Origin: Alphaproteobacteria bacterium
GTDB lineage: Bacteria; Pseudomonadota; Alphaproteobacteria; Reyranellales; Reyranellaceae
Assembly (NCBI GenBank): GCA_016869975.1
Contig: VGCZ01000028.1
Coordinates: 1 to 62,756 of the forward strand
DNA length: 62,756 nucleotides
Direction of reading: 5' to 3'
Part shown: piece by piece, positions 40,849 through 48,766 of the stretch
Numbering within the stretch: the first letter of the stretch is position 1
Layout of the letters: each line of letters begins with the position of its first letter
Made by a program: the position numbers and the translations under genes
Notes under the pieces: model-generated
Database searches by the model: none
Told to the model about the DNA's origin: nothing
Seen by the model: the letters and a program-made list of their open reading frames with translations, nothing else

Positions 40849-41418
40849 CTAATCGCTCGGCCAGCGCCGGTCGACTGCCTCGCGCAGGGGAGAGCGGATT
40901 TCCTGTGGCGCGTTGCGGATGTAGCGCAGCGCGTTCTCGAAACGCGGCCCGTCGAGCGCGGCGAGATAGGCGAGGGCGGCGTCGACCGAGAACGGCACAC
41001 CCGCCCGATCGGACTCTTGGAAGTTGCTCGCCAGCGCCGTCCAGATCACCGCGCGATAGCCAATCCGCGCGGCCCAGCGCTCGATAGCGGCCACCGCGCT
41101 GGGATGGCGCTGCCAGGCGGTGTCGCTGCGTGTGCCGGCCTGGATGTCGACGAAGCCGACGCTCGCCGGCCCGGGCATGCCCTCGCGTCCGCGCAGATTG
41201 TCGATGGCCTGATCAAGGTCGGTATAAGCGCTGGGCGCCACGTAGGTCGTGCACAGCGTGCCACGCGCCTCGTCGATGACCAAGGTCAGGCGTCGGTCGC
41301 GCGAGACGCGGCTGAACTCCAACGGCAGCGATGGTCCGGTCGGCACGAACGACCCGGCCAGCATCAAGTCGCGCCGGTCCCAGACCAGCGAGCCCCAGGC
41401 GAGAATAGCGACCTTCAT
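40849..41418 (-). CDS. Gamma-glutamylcyclotransferase-like (AIG2-type) hypothetical protein
   Basis: Protein of 189 residues. The N-terminus AILAWGSLVWDRRDL resembles the YGSL substrate-loop of gamma-glutamylcyclotransferase folds, and LEFSRVSRDRRLTLVIDEA follows, as in a widespread uncharacterised family. A Glu expected for catalysis in true cyclotransferases is not securely placed. Function unknown. It is transcribed towards the aminotransferase/kinase pair but separated from it by 60 bp containing an inverted repeat. Confidence 0.6.
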   Translation of the reverse strand: MKVAILAWGSLVWDRRDLMLAGSFVPTGPSLPLEFSRVSRDRRLTLVIDEARGTLCTTYVAPSAYTDLDQAIDNLRGREGMPGPASVGFVDIQAGTRSDTAWQRHPSAVAAIERWAARIGYRAVIWTALASNFQESDRAGVPFSVDAALAYLAALDGPRFENALRYIRNAPQEIRSPLREAVDRRWPSD

Positions 41419-41669
41419 GGCATCCCGTTGCTACCCAGGCTATCGCATGCGGGACGGCGAGGATAAGGGCGCAGCACCCGACGCAATGACTCGGCCGAGC
41501 CGTCGGAGATCGCTGGCCGCCCTGTGCATATGCACCGCCGTAGGATTCGGAGAAAGGCCGATGCCACCGATACTTCTGGCCCCGATAGCGCCGCCGTAGC
41601 CGCGGAAATAGGAGGGTCGCGCGCAACGGATGTACACCGATGCCCGTGTTTCAAACTGGAGCCCACCCC
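41419..41669. other. Spacer without recognisable gene
   Basis: The 251 bases between the GGCT-like gene and the replisome-organizer-like gene show no convincing reading frame. Several short open frames exist on both strands with no family-like sequence. I see no repeat or terminator here. Confidence 0.5.
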
Positions 41670-42227
41670 ATGGCCCGCGATCGCAAGCTCTCATCGGACT
41701 TCTGGACCTGTGAAGCCGTCATCGACTGCGCGATGATGACCCGCCTTTTGTTCCTCGGCTTGCAGAGTTTCGCCGACGATTTCTGCGTCCAGCCCCTGCG
41801 GCCGCGCACCATCCGCATGCAGGTCTTCCCCGGCGATCCGCTGGACAACGACCAGGTGCGCGCGATGATCGAGGAGCTGGCGGCGCGCGGGCTGGTGCGG
41901 ATCTACACGGTCCAGGGCCAGGAATACCTCGCGATTGTCGACTGGGAGCGACTCCATCGCGTCGGCAAGCGCGCCAGACGCCTCTACCCGGCCTGCCCCG
42001 ACGAGGCCCCGAGCGCCGGCGGGATGGACAAGGTGCTCCCAGCCTCGACGCCAACGCCGCGCGACCATAGCAAACCATTGCAAACCACCGCGTCCGGGGC
42101 CCCCGACATCGGTGGAGAGGCGGAAGAACGGCCTGCGGCAGTCGGCCCGCCGGCCGACCCGCAAGAACCGGCCGCCGCGATCGCCCTCGACCCCGCGAAC
42201 CGAGTGGCGGTGCCGGCGGCGGCGTAG
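41670..42227 (+). CDS. Phage replisome-organizer-like / DnaT-like winged-helix protein
   Basis: Protein of 185 residues. Its first 100 residues match the winged-helix domain of phage replisome organizers: SSDFWTCEAVIDCAMMTRLL, LQSFADDFCVQP, RTIRMQVFPGDPLDNDQVRA and MIEELAARGLVRIYTVQGQEY. The remainder is Pro/Ala-rich and low-complexity. ATG 41670 was chosen because relatives start shortly before this motif; an open extension reaches 41640. No phage gene, integrase or replication origin is adjacent, so it is an orphan, perhaps left by a past prophage. DNA replication involvement is known for the family but not shown here. Confidence 0.6.
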   Translation: MARDRKLSSDFWTCEAVIDCAMMTRLLFLGLQSFADDFCVQPLRPRTIRMQVFPGDPLDNDQVRAMIEELAARGLVRIYTVQGQEYLAIVDWERLHRVGKRARRLYPACPDEAPSAGGMDKVLPASTPTPRDHSKPLQTTASGAPDIGGEAEERPAAVGPPADPQEPAAAIALDPANRVAVPAAA

Positions 42228-42238
42228 GACACTCGGCC

Positions 42239-42613
42239 ATGGTCGCCAGCGACAGCTTCGCCGAGTTCCTGCGTGAGCAGCTCGCGCCACTGGGCCGCGT
42301 CTCGATGCGGCGCATGTTCGGCAAGACCGGCGTGTTCTGCGACGGCGCGATGCTGGGCATGGTGGCCGACGACACGTTCTACGTCCGAGTCGATGACCAG
42401 AATCGCGCGCTCTTCGCCGAAGCCGCTTCGGCGCCGCCATTGAACTACGCCAAAGGCGGCGCGCTGATCGATCTCGCCTTTTGGCGCGTGCCGGAACGGC
42501 TGATCGACGAGCCCGACGAGCTGCTGGAGTGGGCCCGCGTGGCGCTTGACGCGGCGCGGCGTGTGGCGGCCAAGCGGCAGAGGCCGTCCGCGCCCTCTCG
42601 CCGCGCTCGGTGA
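42239..42613 (+). CDS. TfoX N-terminal domain protein
   Basis: Protein of 124 residues with the TfoX-N fold: VSMRRMFGKTGVFCDGAMLG near residue 22, MVADDTFYVRVDDQNRALF, and FWRVPERLIDEPDELLEWAR. Only the N-terminal domain of the competence regulator TfoX/Sxy is present; such stand-alone proteins are common in alphaproteobacteria and uncharacterised. The tail is Arg/Ala-rich. It begins 11 bases after the stop of the replisome-organizer-like gene. Confidence 0.82.
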   Translation: MVASDSFAEFLREQLAPLGRVSMRRMFGKTGVFCDGAMLGMVADDTFYVRVDDQNRALFAEAASAPPLNYAKGGALIDLAFWRVPERLIDEPDELLEWARVALDAARRVAAKRQRPSAPSRRAR

Positions 42614-42680
42614 GAAGTCGGCTCGAGCCCACGCGGCGTGGAGCGGCACGGCGCGGCCGTTAACCAGAGAGGATTGTCCC

Positions 42681-43793
42681 GTGCGGAAGCCATTCCTCAG
42701 ACGACGTGAATTCATGGCTGTGCTCGGCGGTGCGGTGGCACCGCCATTCGCCGCGCGGGCGCGGCAGGACGCCGTACCGGCTGATGACGCCCGCCGCCGG
42801 GCGAGTACCGCTGGCTTCTCCTTCACCGGCGCGATCGACGCCGCGGCGCTTCCCGACAGAAAGGAGTCGCCGGCCGCGGCCGCCATCCTCCGCTCGGCGA
42901 CGCGGGCGCTGGATCGCGCGCCGCATGCGATGACACGCGTCCATGTCGAAGGGACCCTGCCCGGCCAGGGAATTTATGACCAGAGCAACGAGGCGCTGCG
43001 CGACCTGGAGGCGATGCGCGATCTCGCCATCGCCGCTCGCTTGTCGGGCCAGACCGCTTATGCGGCGGCGGCGGTTCGTCTTGCGCGAGCCTGGGCCGAT
43101 GTCTATCGCCCCAGCTTCAACCCGATCGACGAGACCAGGTTCGACAACTTCATGTTGGCCCTGGATCTGTTTGCGCCGCCCGACAGGGCGAGTGTGGGGC
43201 CGGGACAGCACACCTTGCTGCGCGGCTTTGCCGATGGCTATCCGCGCCAGGTGGTACGCGGTGCTACCGCGACCAACAACTGGAACAGCCATCGCGTCAA
43301 GCTGGCCGTCCTGTCTTCCTTCGCCATGGGCGAGCTCGCCTTGGTCCAGCGTGCCAAGGCGATGTTCGAAGCGCAGCTCTCGGCCAACATTGATCGCCGT
43401 GGCGAGGTGTACGACTTCGCGCAACGCGACGCCCTGCGCTATGTCGTGTACAGCCTGGAGCCGCTCATGATGTCTGTGCTGGCGGCTCGCCGGCATGGAG
43501 AGGATTGGTATGGTCTCGAAGGCGGCCGCCTGGGCTTGGCGCTGGCCTGGCTCCGCCCCTACGTGGAAGGACAGAAGACGCACGAGGAATTCCGTCGCTC
43601 GAAGGTCGACTTCGACCGTGTCCGGCGAGAGGCGGGGCTGACCGGCTTCGGCGGGCCGTTCATGCCGGCGAAGGCCCGGCTGCTCTACGGCATGGCCGCG
43701 CGGGTCGACCGGTCCTATGCCGGTCTCGCCGGCTCGCTGCGCGCCAACCGGTGGGATGATGCCTGGCTGGAAGTGCTGTGGCCGCGGGGCTGA
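42681..43793 (+). CDS. Alginate-lyase-like secreted protein
   Basis: Protein of 370 residues. A twin-arginine-type signal (LRRREFMAVLGGAVAPPF) leads to an alpha/alpha-toroid domain of the alginate lyase (PF05426) type. Visible motifs are ATNNWNSHRVKLAVLSSFAM near residue 200 (Asn/His active-site region) and LRYVVYSLEPLMMSVLAAR near 255. The enzyme family depolymerises mannuronate-containing polysaccharide by beta-elimination; the actual glycan is unknown. GTG 42681 has AGAGAGGA upstream. No alginate biosynthesis gene is nearby, so a scavenging or envelope-remodelling role is possible. Confidence 0.75.
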   Translation: MRKPFLRRREFMAVLGGAVAPPFAARARQDAVPADDARRRASTAGFSFTGAIDAAALPDRKESPAAAAILRSATRALDRAPHAMTRVHVEGTLPGQGIYDQSNEALRDLEAMRDLAIAARLSGQTAYAAAAVRLARAWADVYRPSFNPIDETRFDNFMLALDLFAPPDRASVGPGQHTLLRGFADGYPRQVVRGATATNNWNSHRVKLAVLSSFAMGELALVQRAKAMFEAQLSANIDRRGEVYDFAQRDALRYVVYSLEPLMMSVLAARRHGEDWYGLEGGRLGLALAWLRPYVEGQKTHEEFRRSKVDFDRVRREAGLTGFGGPFMPAKARLLYGMAARVDRSYAGLAGSLRANRWDDAWLEVLWPRG

Positions 43794-43873
43794 CGAATCA
43801 CGCCGTTCCGCTGGCCATGCATCGAGATGTTGCGTGTTGAGCCCTGAGGGGATTCTGCGGACGCGAGTGTCCT

Positions 43874-45058
43874 CTAGAGGTGCTGGACCTTGTTCTCCGT
43901 ACCCAGCAGGTGGCGGCCGACCATCTCTAGATGCGGCGGCAGGGCCTGAAGGTGCTGGCTGGCGCTCATGGCGTCACGGAAGCGGCGCTCGAAGGGATTG
44001 GCGTCGAGGATCGCCGTGGTGCCGGCGGCGCGGTAGCTGGCGATCGACACATCGGAGGCGGCGTTCATACCCCAGGTCGTCGCGAGGCGCAGGCGCATGC
44101 GGTGGTCGAGGTTGAGCGTGCCCGACGCGGCCGCGTCGTAAGTGGCGACCACCGCCTCGTGAAGGAAGGCGCGCGCGGCCGACAGCTTGGCCTCGAGGTT
44201 GGCGATCTCGCGCTGGATGGCGTCGTTCTTCGCCATGATGCTGGTCGCGGCGCGGCTCTGCTTGCCGCGCGCCAGCTCGATATAGGTCTCCAGCATGCGC
44301 CTTCCGACGCCCAACGTGACGGCGCAGAAGCCGGTGGCGTAGAGCAGGGTCGACATGATGGTGTAGAGCGGACCCGTGACCTGCCGCTCCTCCAGCGCCT
44401 CGCGCGCCGGTGCCCAGCCGTCGGGGATGAAGAGGTCGGTGACGGTGTAGGTGTCGGAACCTGTGCCGCGCAGGCCCAGCACGTACCAATCGTCGGTGAT
44501 CTTGGCGTCGCTGCGCTTGAAGACGAAGCTGCGGTCGTCCGGCCGGCCGTGGCGCATGTGCGGCGTGCCGTCGGGGTTCTGCACCGCGCTGTGCGCGCCG
44601 AGATAGTTCGTATGGCGTCCGCCGCTGGCGAAGCTCCAGGTGCCGGTCAGGCGATAGCCGCCCTCGACGCGGATCGCCTTGCTCATGTTGTGCCGCGAGC
44701 CCCAGGCCAGGCCCTCGCGCGCGCCGCCGAAGGCGGTCATCGCCGCCTCGCGCGACATCGCCGCCGCCGAGGTCGCCGACGACACGTTGGACTGGTTGAC
44801 GAACCACGCGACGCTGGCGTCGGCCCAGGCGAGCTGCTCGCAGGCCTTGCAGTAGTCGAGCAGGTGGATCTCCTGGCCACCGAGGCCCCTGGGCAGCAGC
44901 AGGCGCAGCATGTCCCGCTCGAACAGTGCCTCGACGACCTGCGGCGTCAGCTCGCGGCGGCGGTCCATTTCGGCGCCATGGGCGTCGAGCAACGGCTGCA
45001 ATGCTCGCGCGCGATCCTCCGCGGAGGTCGTGACAGGCGTCTGTACGAGGCTGTCCAT
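43874..45058 (-). CDS. Acyl-CoA-dehydrogenase-fold flavoprotein (group D monooxygenase-like)
   Basis: Flavoprotein of 394 residues with the acyl-CoA dehydrogenase fold: N-terminal helical domain, then GLAWGSRHNMSKAIRVEGGY and LTGTWSFASGGRHTNYLGAH in the beta domain, and a C-terminal helical domain. The FAD-side pattern and lack of a clear catalytic Glu resemble HpaB/DszC-type flavin-dependent monooxygenases and hydroxylases more than true acyl-CoA dehydrogenases. No flavin reductase gene is adjacent. It is divergent from a small alpha-beta protein gene across 78 bp. Confidence 0.77.
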   Translation of the reverse strand: MDSLVQTPVTTSAEDRARALQPLLDAHGAEMDRRRELTPQVVEALFERDMLRLLLPRGLGGQEIHLLDYCKACEQLAWADASVAWFVNQSNVSSATSAAAMSREAAMTAFGGAREGLAWGSRHNMSKAIRVEGGYRLTGTWSFASGGRHTNYLGAHSAVQNPDGTPHMRHGRPDDRSFVFKRSDAKITDDWYVLGLRGTGSDTYTVTDLFIPDGWAPAREALEERQVTGPLYTIMSTLLYATGFCAVTLGVGRRMLETYIELARGKQSRAATSIMAKNDAIQREIANLEAKLSAARAFLHEAVVATYDAAASGTLNLDHRMRLRLATTWGMNAASDVSIASYRAAGTTAILDANPFERRFRDAMSASQHLQALPPHLEMVGRHLLGTENKVQHL

Positions 45059-45136
45059 GGCAGTTCTCCGGGCGCTGGCTACGCCGCCATACTGTAGGAT
45101 ACCGGGCCGGGAGAACAGCGGGAGGAGGGCCACAGC

Positions 45137-45484
45137 ATGCCCATCGCAGCAAAGTACCTGTTCATGGTCAGCATGGATGTTGCGCCGGAGAAGGAGGCGC
45201 TGTTCAACGAGATCTACGACGAGCACGTTGATTTCATCAAGGCGGTGCCCGGCGTGCGCGGCGTGACGCGCTGGAAGACCCAGCCCGCCGCCTTTGTCAT
45301 CGCCGGCGAGATCAAGCCGATCGATGGATCGGGTATGGCGCGCTACACCGCGCTCTACGAACTCGACGACCCCGCCATCCTGACCAGCAAGGCGTGGAGC
45401 GAGGCGTCGGAGAAAGGCCGCTGGGCCGCCGAAATCCGCCCGCACACCTTCAACAGGAGCCATGTGGTCAGGAAGGCGGTCTGA
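45137..45484 (+). CDS. Small dimeric alpha-beta barrel-like protein
   Basis: Protein of 115 residues with a ferredoxin-like alpha+beta pattern: KYLFMVSMDVAPEKEALFNE, YDEHVDFIKAVPGVRGVTRW, MARYTALYELDDPAIL. It resembles EthD/DUF4286-type dimeric alpha-beta barrel proteins, which often assist oxygenases or degrade small aromatic intermediates. No catalytic residue is assigned. It is divergent from the flavoprotein gene, so a shared pathway is possible. Confidence 0.65.
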   Translation: MPIAAKYLFMVSMDVAPEKEALFNEIYDEHVDFIKAVPGVRGVTRWKTQPAAFVIAGEIKPIDGSGMARYTALYELDDPAILTSKAWSEASEKGRWAAEIRPHTFNRSHVVRKAV

Positions 45485-45491
45485 GTCCCGA

Positions 45492-45519
45492 TCCCTCGCC
45501 CCGCACGCGGGGCGAGGGA
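45492..45519. terminator. Perfect GC-rich hairpin between convergent genes
   Basis: 13-bp perfect arms (45492-45504 and 45507-45519, CCCTCGCCCCGC/GCGGGGCGAGGG core) with a 2-base apex lie between the small alpha-beta gene and the amidohydrolase gene. It is a member of the dispersed hairpin family and a likely bidirectional terminator. Confidence 0.65.
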
Positions 45520-45528
45520 GGGCGGGGG

Positions 45529-47202
45529 CTATCCGCGCAGCACCTGGCCGGCCTTGGCGTCGCGCAGCTGGCCCTGCTCCCAGGTCACCGCGCCGTTGAC
45601 GATGGTGTACTCGACGCCGCGCGACGGCATGACGATGCGCTTGGCGCCGCCGGGCAGGTCGTAGCGGCGCTCGCCGTGGTTGGACGAGCCGATGGCGCCG
45701 GCGTCGAAGATCGCCACGTCGGCCGGCGCGCCCTTCATCAGGCGCCCGCGATCGTTCAGCCCGAAGAGGTCGGCCGGATCGGAGGTCAGCCGGCGCACGC
45801 CTTCTTCGAGCGTGAGCACCTGCTTCTCGCGCACCCAGGTGCCCAGCAGATAGGTCGGGTAGCCGGCGTCGCACAGCATGTCGACATGCGCGCCGCCGTC
45901 GCCCAGCGCCATCAGGATCGACTTGTTGTTGAGCAGCTCCTTCATGCGGTCCTCGCGCGTGTTCCACGAGGAGATGGTGAGCTCGACCTTCAGATCGTCG
46001 GCCAGCACGATGTCGAGGAAGGCGTCGACGCCGTCCTTGCCCTGCATCTGGCCGATCTCGGCGATCGACTTGCGCTCGAGGTGCTTGAGCGCCGGGTTCT
46101 TGACCTCGTGCACGACGATGCGGCGCCAGTCGCTGAAGCCGGTGGGCTTCTTCAGGTCCTCGCGGAAGGCGGCGCGGAAGGCCGGGTCGGCGTAGACTTT
46201 CTTGTGCGCCTCGGGCGACATGTCGGCGAAGACCCGCTTCCACGCCGAGAAGGCGGCGAAGGCGAAGGGGTTGTCCATGTTGCATTCGCGCGTCAGCGGC
46301 AGCGGCGAGGTCTGCGGCCGCGCGCCCTTGGCGATCTGCGGGGCGCAGCGGCGCAGGGTGTCGCGCACCGCCTCGGGGATGTCGTCGCGGTCGAACAGCG
46401 CGATGAAGGTCACCGGCCGGCCGCTCTCCTCCAGCAGGAAGTCGAGCAGGTCGCACTGGTCCTGCTCCAGCACGCCGACCTGGCGGGTAAGCGCGATCTC
46501 GATGGCGCCCTTGCCGCGTTTCTTGAGCTGGTTGGCGTAGGCCTTCATCTCCTCGCGGCTGGCGTTGCGGCAGGCCAGCGGTTTGCCCTCGAAACCCATG
46601 TGCTGGTTGAGCGTCGTGCTCGAGAAGCCCAGCGCGCCGGCGTCGACCGCCTCGCCGATCAGCCGGGCGATCTCTGCGGTCTCCTGCGCGTTGGCGGCGC
46701 GCTCCATCGAGGCCTCGCCCATGACGTAGTGCCGGAAGGGCGTGAGCGGCGCGATGAAGGCGAGGTTGAGCGAGGGCCGCCGCGCGGCGGCGGCGTCCAT
46801 GAATTGCGGGAAGGTCTCCCAGTCCCAGGTGATGCCCTTGTTGAGCACGTCGAAGGGAATGCCCTCGACGTTGACCAGGTCCTTCATCGCGATCTCGCGG
46901 GTCTCGGGCTTGCAGGGCGCGATGCCGACGCCACAGTTGCCCATCACGACCGAGGTCACGCCATGCCACGACGAGGGCGTCACCGCGCCGTCCCAGCAGA
47001 TCTGGGCGTCGTAGTGGGTATGCGGATCGACGAAGCCGGGCGCCACGACCAGCCCATGCGCGTCGATGGTGCGCTTGGCGCCCTCGCTGACCTTGCCGAT
47101 CTCCGCGACCTTGCCATCGGCGATAGCGACGTCGGCCTGGTAGCGCGGAGCGCCCGTGCCATCGACCACCGTGCCGTTCTTGATGACGACGTCGTAGCTC
47201 AT
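45529..47202 (-). CDS. N-acyl-D-amino-acid deacylase-type amidohydrolase
   Basis: Metal-dependent hydrolase of 557 residues. A beta-sandwich of N- and C-terminal strands surrounds a TIM barrel with the HxH motif in VDPHTHYDAQICWDG and a later GDGGAHVDMLCDAG (metal/catalytic Asp-His). GNCGVGIAPC places the family Cys near residue 90. The C-terminal GLNDRGRLMKGAPADVAIFD is the usual strap. Family members release D-amino acids from N-acyl-D-amino acids; other amide or ester substrates are possible. ATG 47202 follows AGGGAGGACACC. Confidence 0.86.
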   Translation of the reverse strand: MSYDVVIKNGTVVDGTGAPRYQADVAIADGKVAEIGKVSEGAKRTIDAHGLVVAPGFVDPHTHYDAQICWDGAVTPSSWHGVTSVVMGNCGVGIAPCKPETREIAMKDLVNVEGIPFDVLNKGITWDWETFPQFMDAAAARRPSLNLAFIAPLTPFRHYVMGEASMERAANAQETAEIARLIGEAVDAGALGFSSTTLNQHMGFEGKPLACRNASREEMKAYANQLKKRGKGAIEIALTRQVGVLEQDQCDLLDFLLEESGRPVTFIALFDRDDIPEAVRDTLRRCAPQIAKGARPQTSPLPLTRECNMDNPFAFAAFSAWKRVFADMSPEAHKKVYADPAFRAAFREDLKKPTGFSDWRRIVVHEVKNPALKHLERKSIAEIGQMQGKDGVDAFLDIVLADDLKVELTISSWNTREDRMKELLNNKSILMALGDGGAHVDMLCDAGYPTYLLGTWVREKQVLTLEEGVRRLTSDPADLFGLNDRGRLMKGAPADVAIFDAGAIGSSNHGERRYDLPGGAKRIVMPSRGVEYTIVNGAVTWEQGQLRDAKAGQVLRG

Positions 47203-47408
47203 GGTGTCCTCCCTAAGGAACCGCGGCGGCAAGGCTACACCGGCGGCGCGGCGGCGTGTCATGCGAATCCAGCCGGGAAGATGGTCGCGAATCGGCCGGG
47301 TCGGCCTCGCATCAATGTTTTACAGCGGCCAAACGAGTCGCCAGTATAGGGCCGTGGTTTTGGGCCCTTAGGGAGAGAGGCCCAACAATTTCCAAGCGGG
47401 ACCGAACG

Positions 47409-48278
47409 ATGAACGACGTAAGGTATAGCGCTCCTAATAGCCTCGACGAGGCGTCGAAGGCCATGATGGCCGCCGGTGGTGCCGGGCGCATCCTGGCCGG
47501 TGGCACGGATCTTCTGGTTCAAATGCGCTCGGGCATGCAGAAGCCCGGCGTGATCGTCGACATCAAGAAGATCGACGAGATGATGAGCATCCAGGATCTG
47601 GGCGGCGGCTCATTCCGGATCGGCGCGGCGGTCAGCGGCGCGCTCATCGGCGAGCACAAGGCGCTGAAGAAGGCGTGGCCCGGCGTGGTCGAGGCCATCA
47701 ACCTGATCGGGTCGAAGCAGATCCAGGGCCGCGCCTCGGCGGGCGGCAATCTGTGCAACGCCTCGCCGGCGGCCGATAGCGGCCCGGCGCTGGTCGCCGC
47801 GGGCGCCATGCTCACCATCCATGGCCCCAACGGGCGGCGCGAGATCCCGGTCGAGAAGCTGCACAGCGGCCCCGGCCGCACGACGCTGGCGCCCGGCGAG
47901 ATCCTGGTCAGCTTCACCCTGCCGGCGCGCCCGAAGGGCTCGAGCGACGCCTACCTGCGCCTGATCCCGCGCACCGAGATGGACATCGCGGTGGTCGGCG
48001 TTGGCGTCAACCTCACCATTTCGGGCGGCAAGTGCACCGCGGCGCGCGTCGGGCTGGGCGCCGTGGCGCCGACCGTGCTGCTGGTCGAGGACGCCGGCAA
48101 GGCGCTGGTTGGCTCGTCGCTCGACGACGCGGCGCTGGAGAAGGCCGCCGCCGCCTGCCGCGCCGCCTGCAAGCCGATCAACGACAAGCGGGGCACCATC
48201 GAATATCGCACCAAGATCGCCGGCGTGCTGCTCAAGCGCAGCGCCGCGATCGCCATCGAGCGCGCGAAGGGGAATTGA
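47409..48278 (+). CDS. Molybdenum hydroxylase FAD subunit (CoxM-like)
   Basis: FAD-binding medium subunit of 289 residues. FAD contacts are AGGTDLLVQMRSG near residue 30 and ASAGGNLCNASPAADSGPAL near 109, with the CO-dehydrogenase-type C-terminal domain following. It passes electrons from the 2Fe-2S subunit to an acceptor. It leads a tight coxM-S-L-ordered operon. The 205-bp gap before it separates it from the divergent amidohydrolase gene and should hold the promoter, though I could not locate a convincing one. Confidence 0.9.
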   Translation: MNDVRYSAPNSLDEASKAMMAAGGAGRILAGGTDLLVQMRSGMQKPGVIVDIKKIDEMMSIQDLGGGSFRIGAAVSGALIGEHKALKKAWPGVVEAINLIGSKQIQGRASAGGNLCNASPAADSGPALVAAGAMLTIHGPNGRREIPVEKLHSGPGRTTLAPGEILVSFTLPARPKGSSDAYLRLIPRTEMDIAVVGVGVNLTISGGKCTAARVGLGAVAPTVLLVEDAGKALVGSSLDDAALEKAAAACRAACKPINDKRGTIEYRTKIAGVLLKRSAAIAIERAKGN

Positions 48279-48283
48279 TCACC

Positions 48284-48766
48284 ATGGCCAAGATGCACAT
48301 CACCACCACGATCAACGGGGAGCCGACCGAGTTCCTCTGTGATCCCCAGCAGTCGATGCTCGACGTTCTGCGCGACAATCTCGGGCTGACCGGCAGCAAG
48401 GAAGGCTGCGGTTCGGGTGACTGCGGCGCCTGCTCGATCACGCTCGACGGCCGCCTGGTCTGCGCCTGCCTCATGCTGGCGCCGGAGGCCGAGGGCAAGA
48501 AGATCGAGACGGTCGAGGGCATTGCCAAGGGCGACCAGCTGCATCCGCTGCAGAAGAAGTTCGTCGAGTTTGCGGCCCTGCAGTGCGGCATCTGCACGCC
48601 GGGCGTCCTCGTCGCCGCGAAGGCCCTGCTGGAGAAGAACAACAACCCGACGGAGACCGAGGTGCGCTTCTGGCTCGCCGGCAATCTCTGTCGCTGCACT
48701 GGTTACGACAAGATCATCCGCGCGGTCATGGACGTGGCCGCCGACATGAGAGGAGCCGCACGATGA
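48284..48766 (+). CDS. Molybdenum hydroxylase 2Fe-2S subunit (CoxS-like)
   Basis: Iron-sulfur small subunit of 160 residues with both cluster motifs. The plant-type motif is EGCGSGDCGACSITLDG with its fourth Cys in CACLML. The C-terminal cluster is LQCGICTPGVL plus NLCRCTGYDKI. It shuttles electrons between the molybdenum and FAD subunits. It starts 5 bases after the FAD subunit stop, and its TGA overlaps the ATG of the large subunit, so all three are co-translated. Confidence 0.92.
   Translation: MAKMHITTTINGEPTEFLCDPQQSMLDVLRDNLGLTGSKEGCGSGDCGACSITLDGRLVCACLMLAPEAEGKKIETVEGIAKGDQLHPLQKKFVEFAALQCGICTPGVLVAAKALLEKNNNPTETEVRFWLAGNLCRCTGYDKIIRAVMDVAADMRGAAR

Noticed and set aside
47319-47350. 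Promoter TTTACA with TATAGG before the molybdenum hydroxylase operon
   Set aside because: Spacing of 20 bases is too long and the -10 match is poor.
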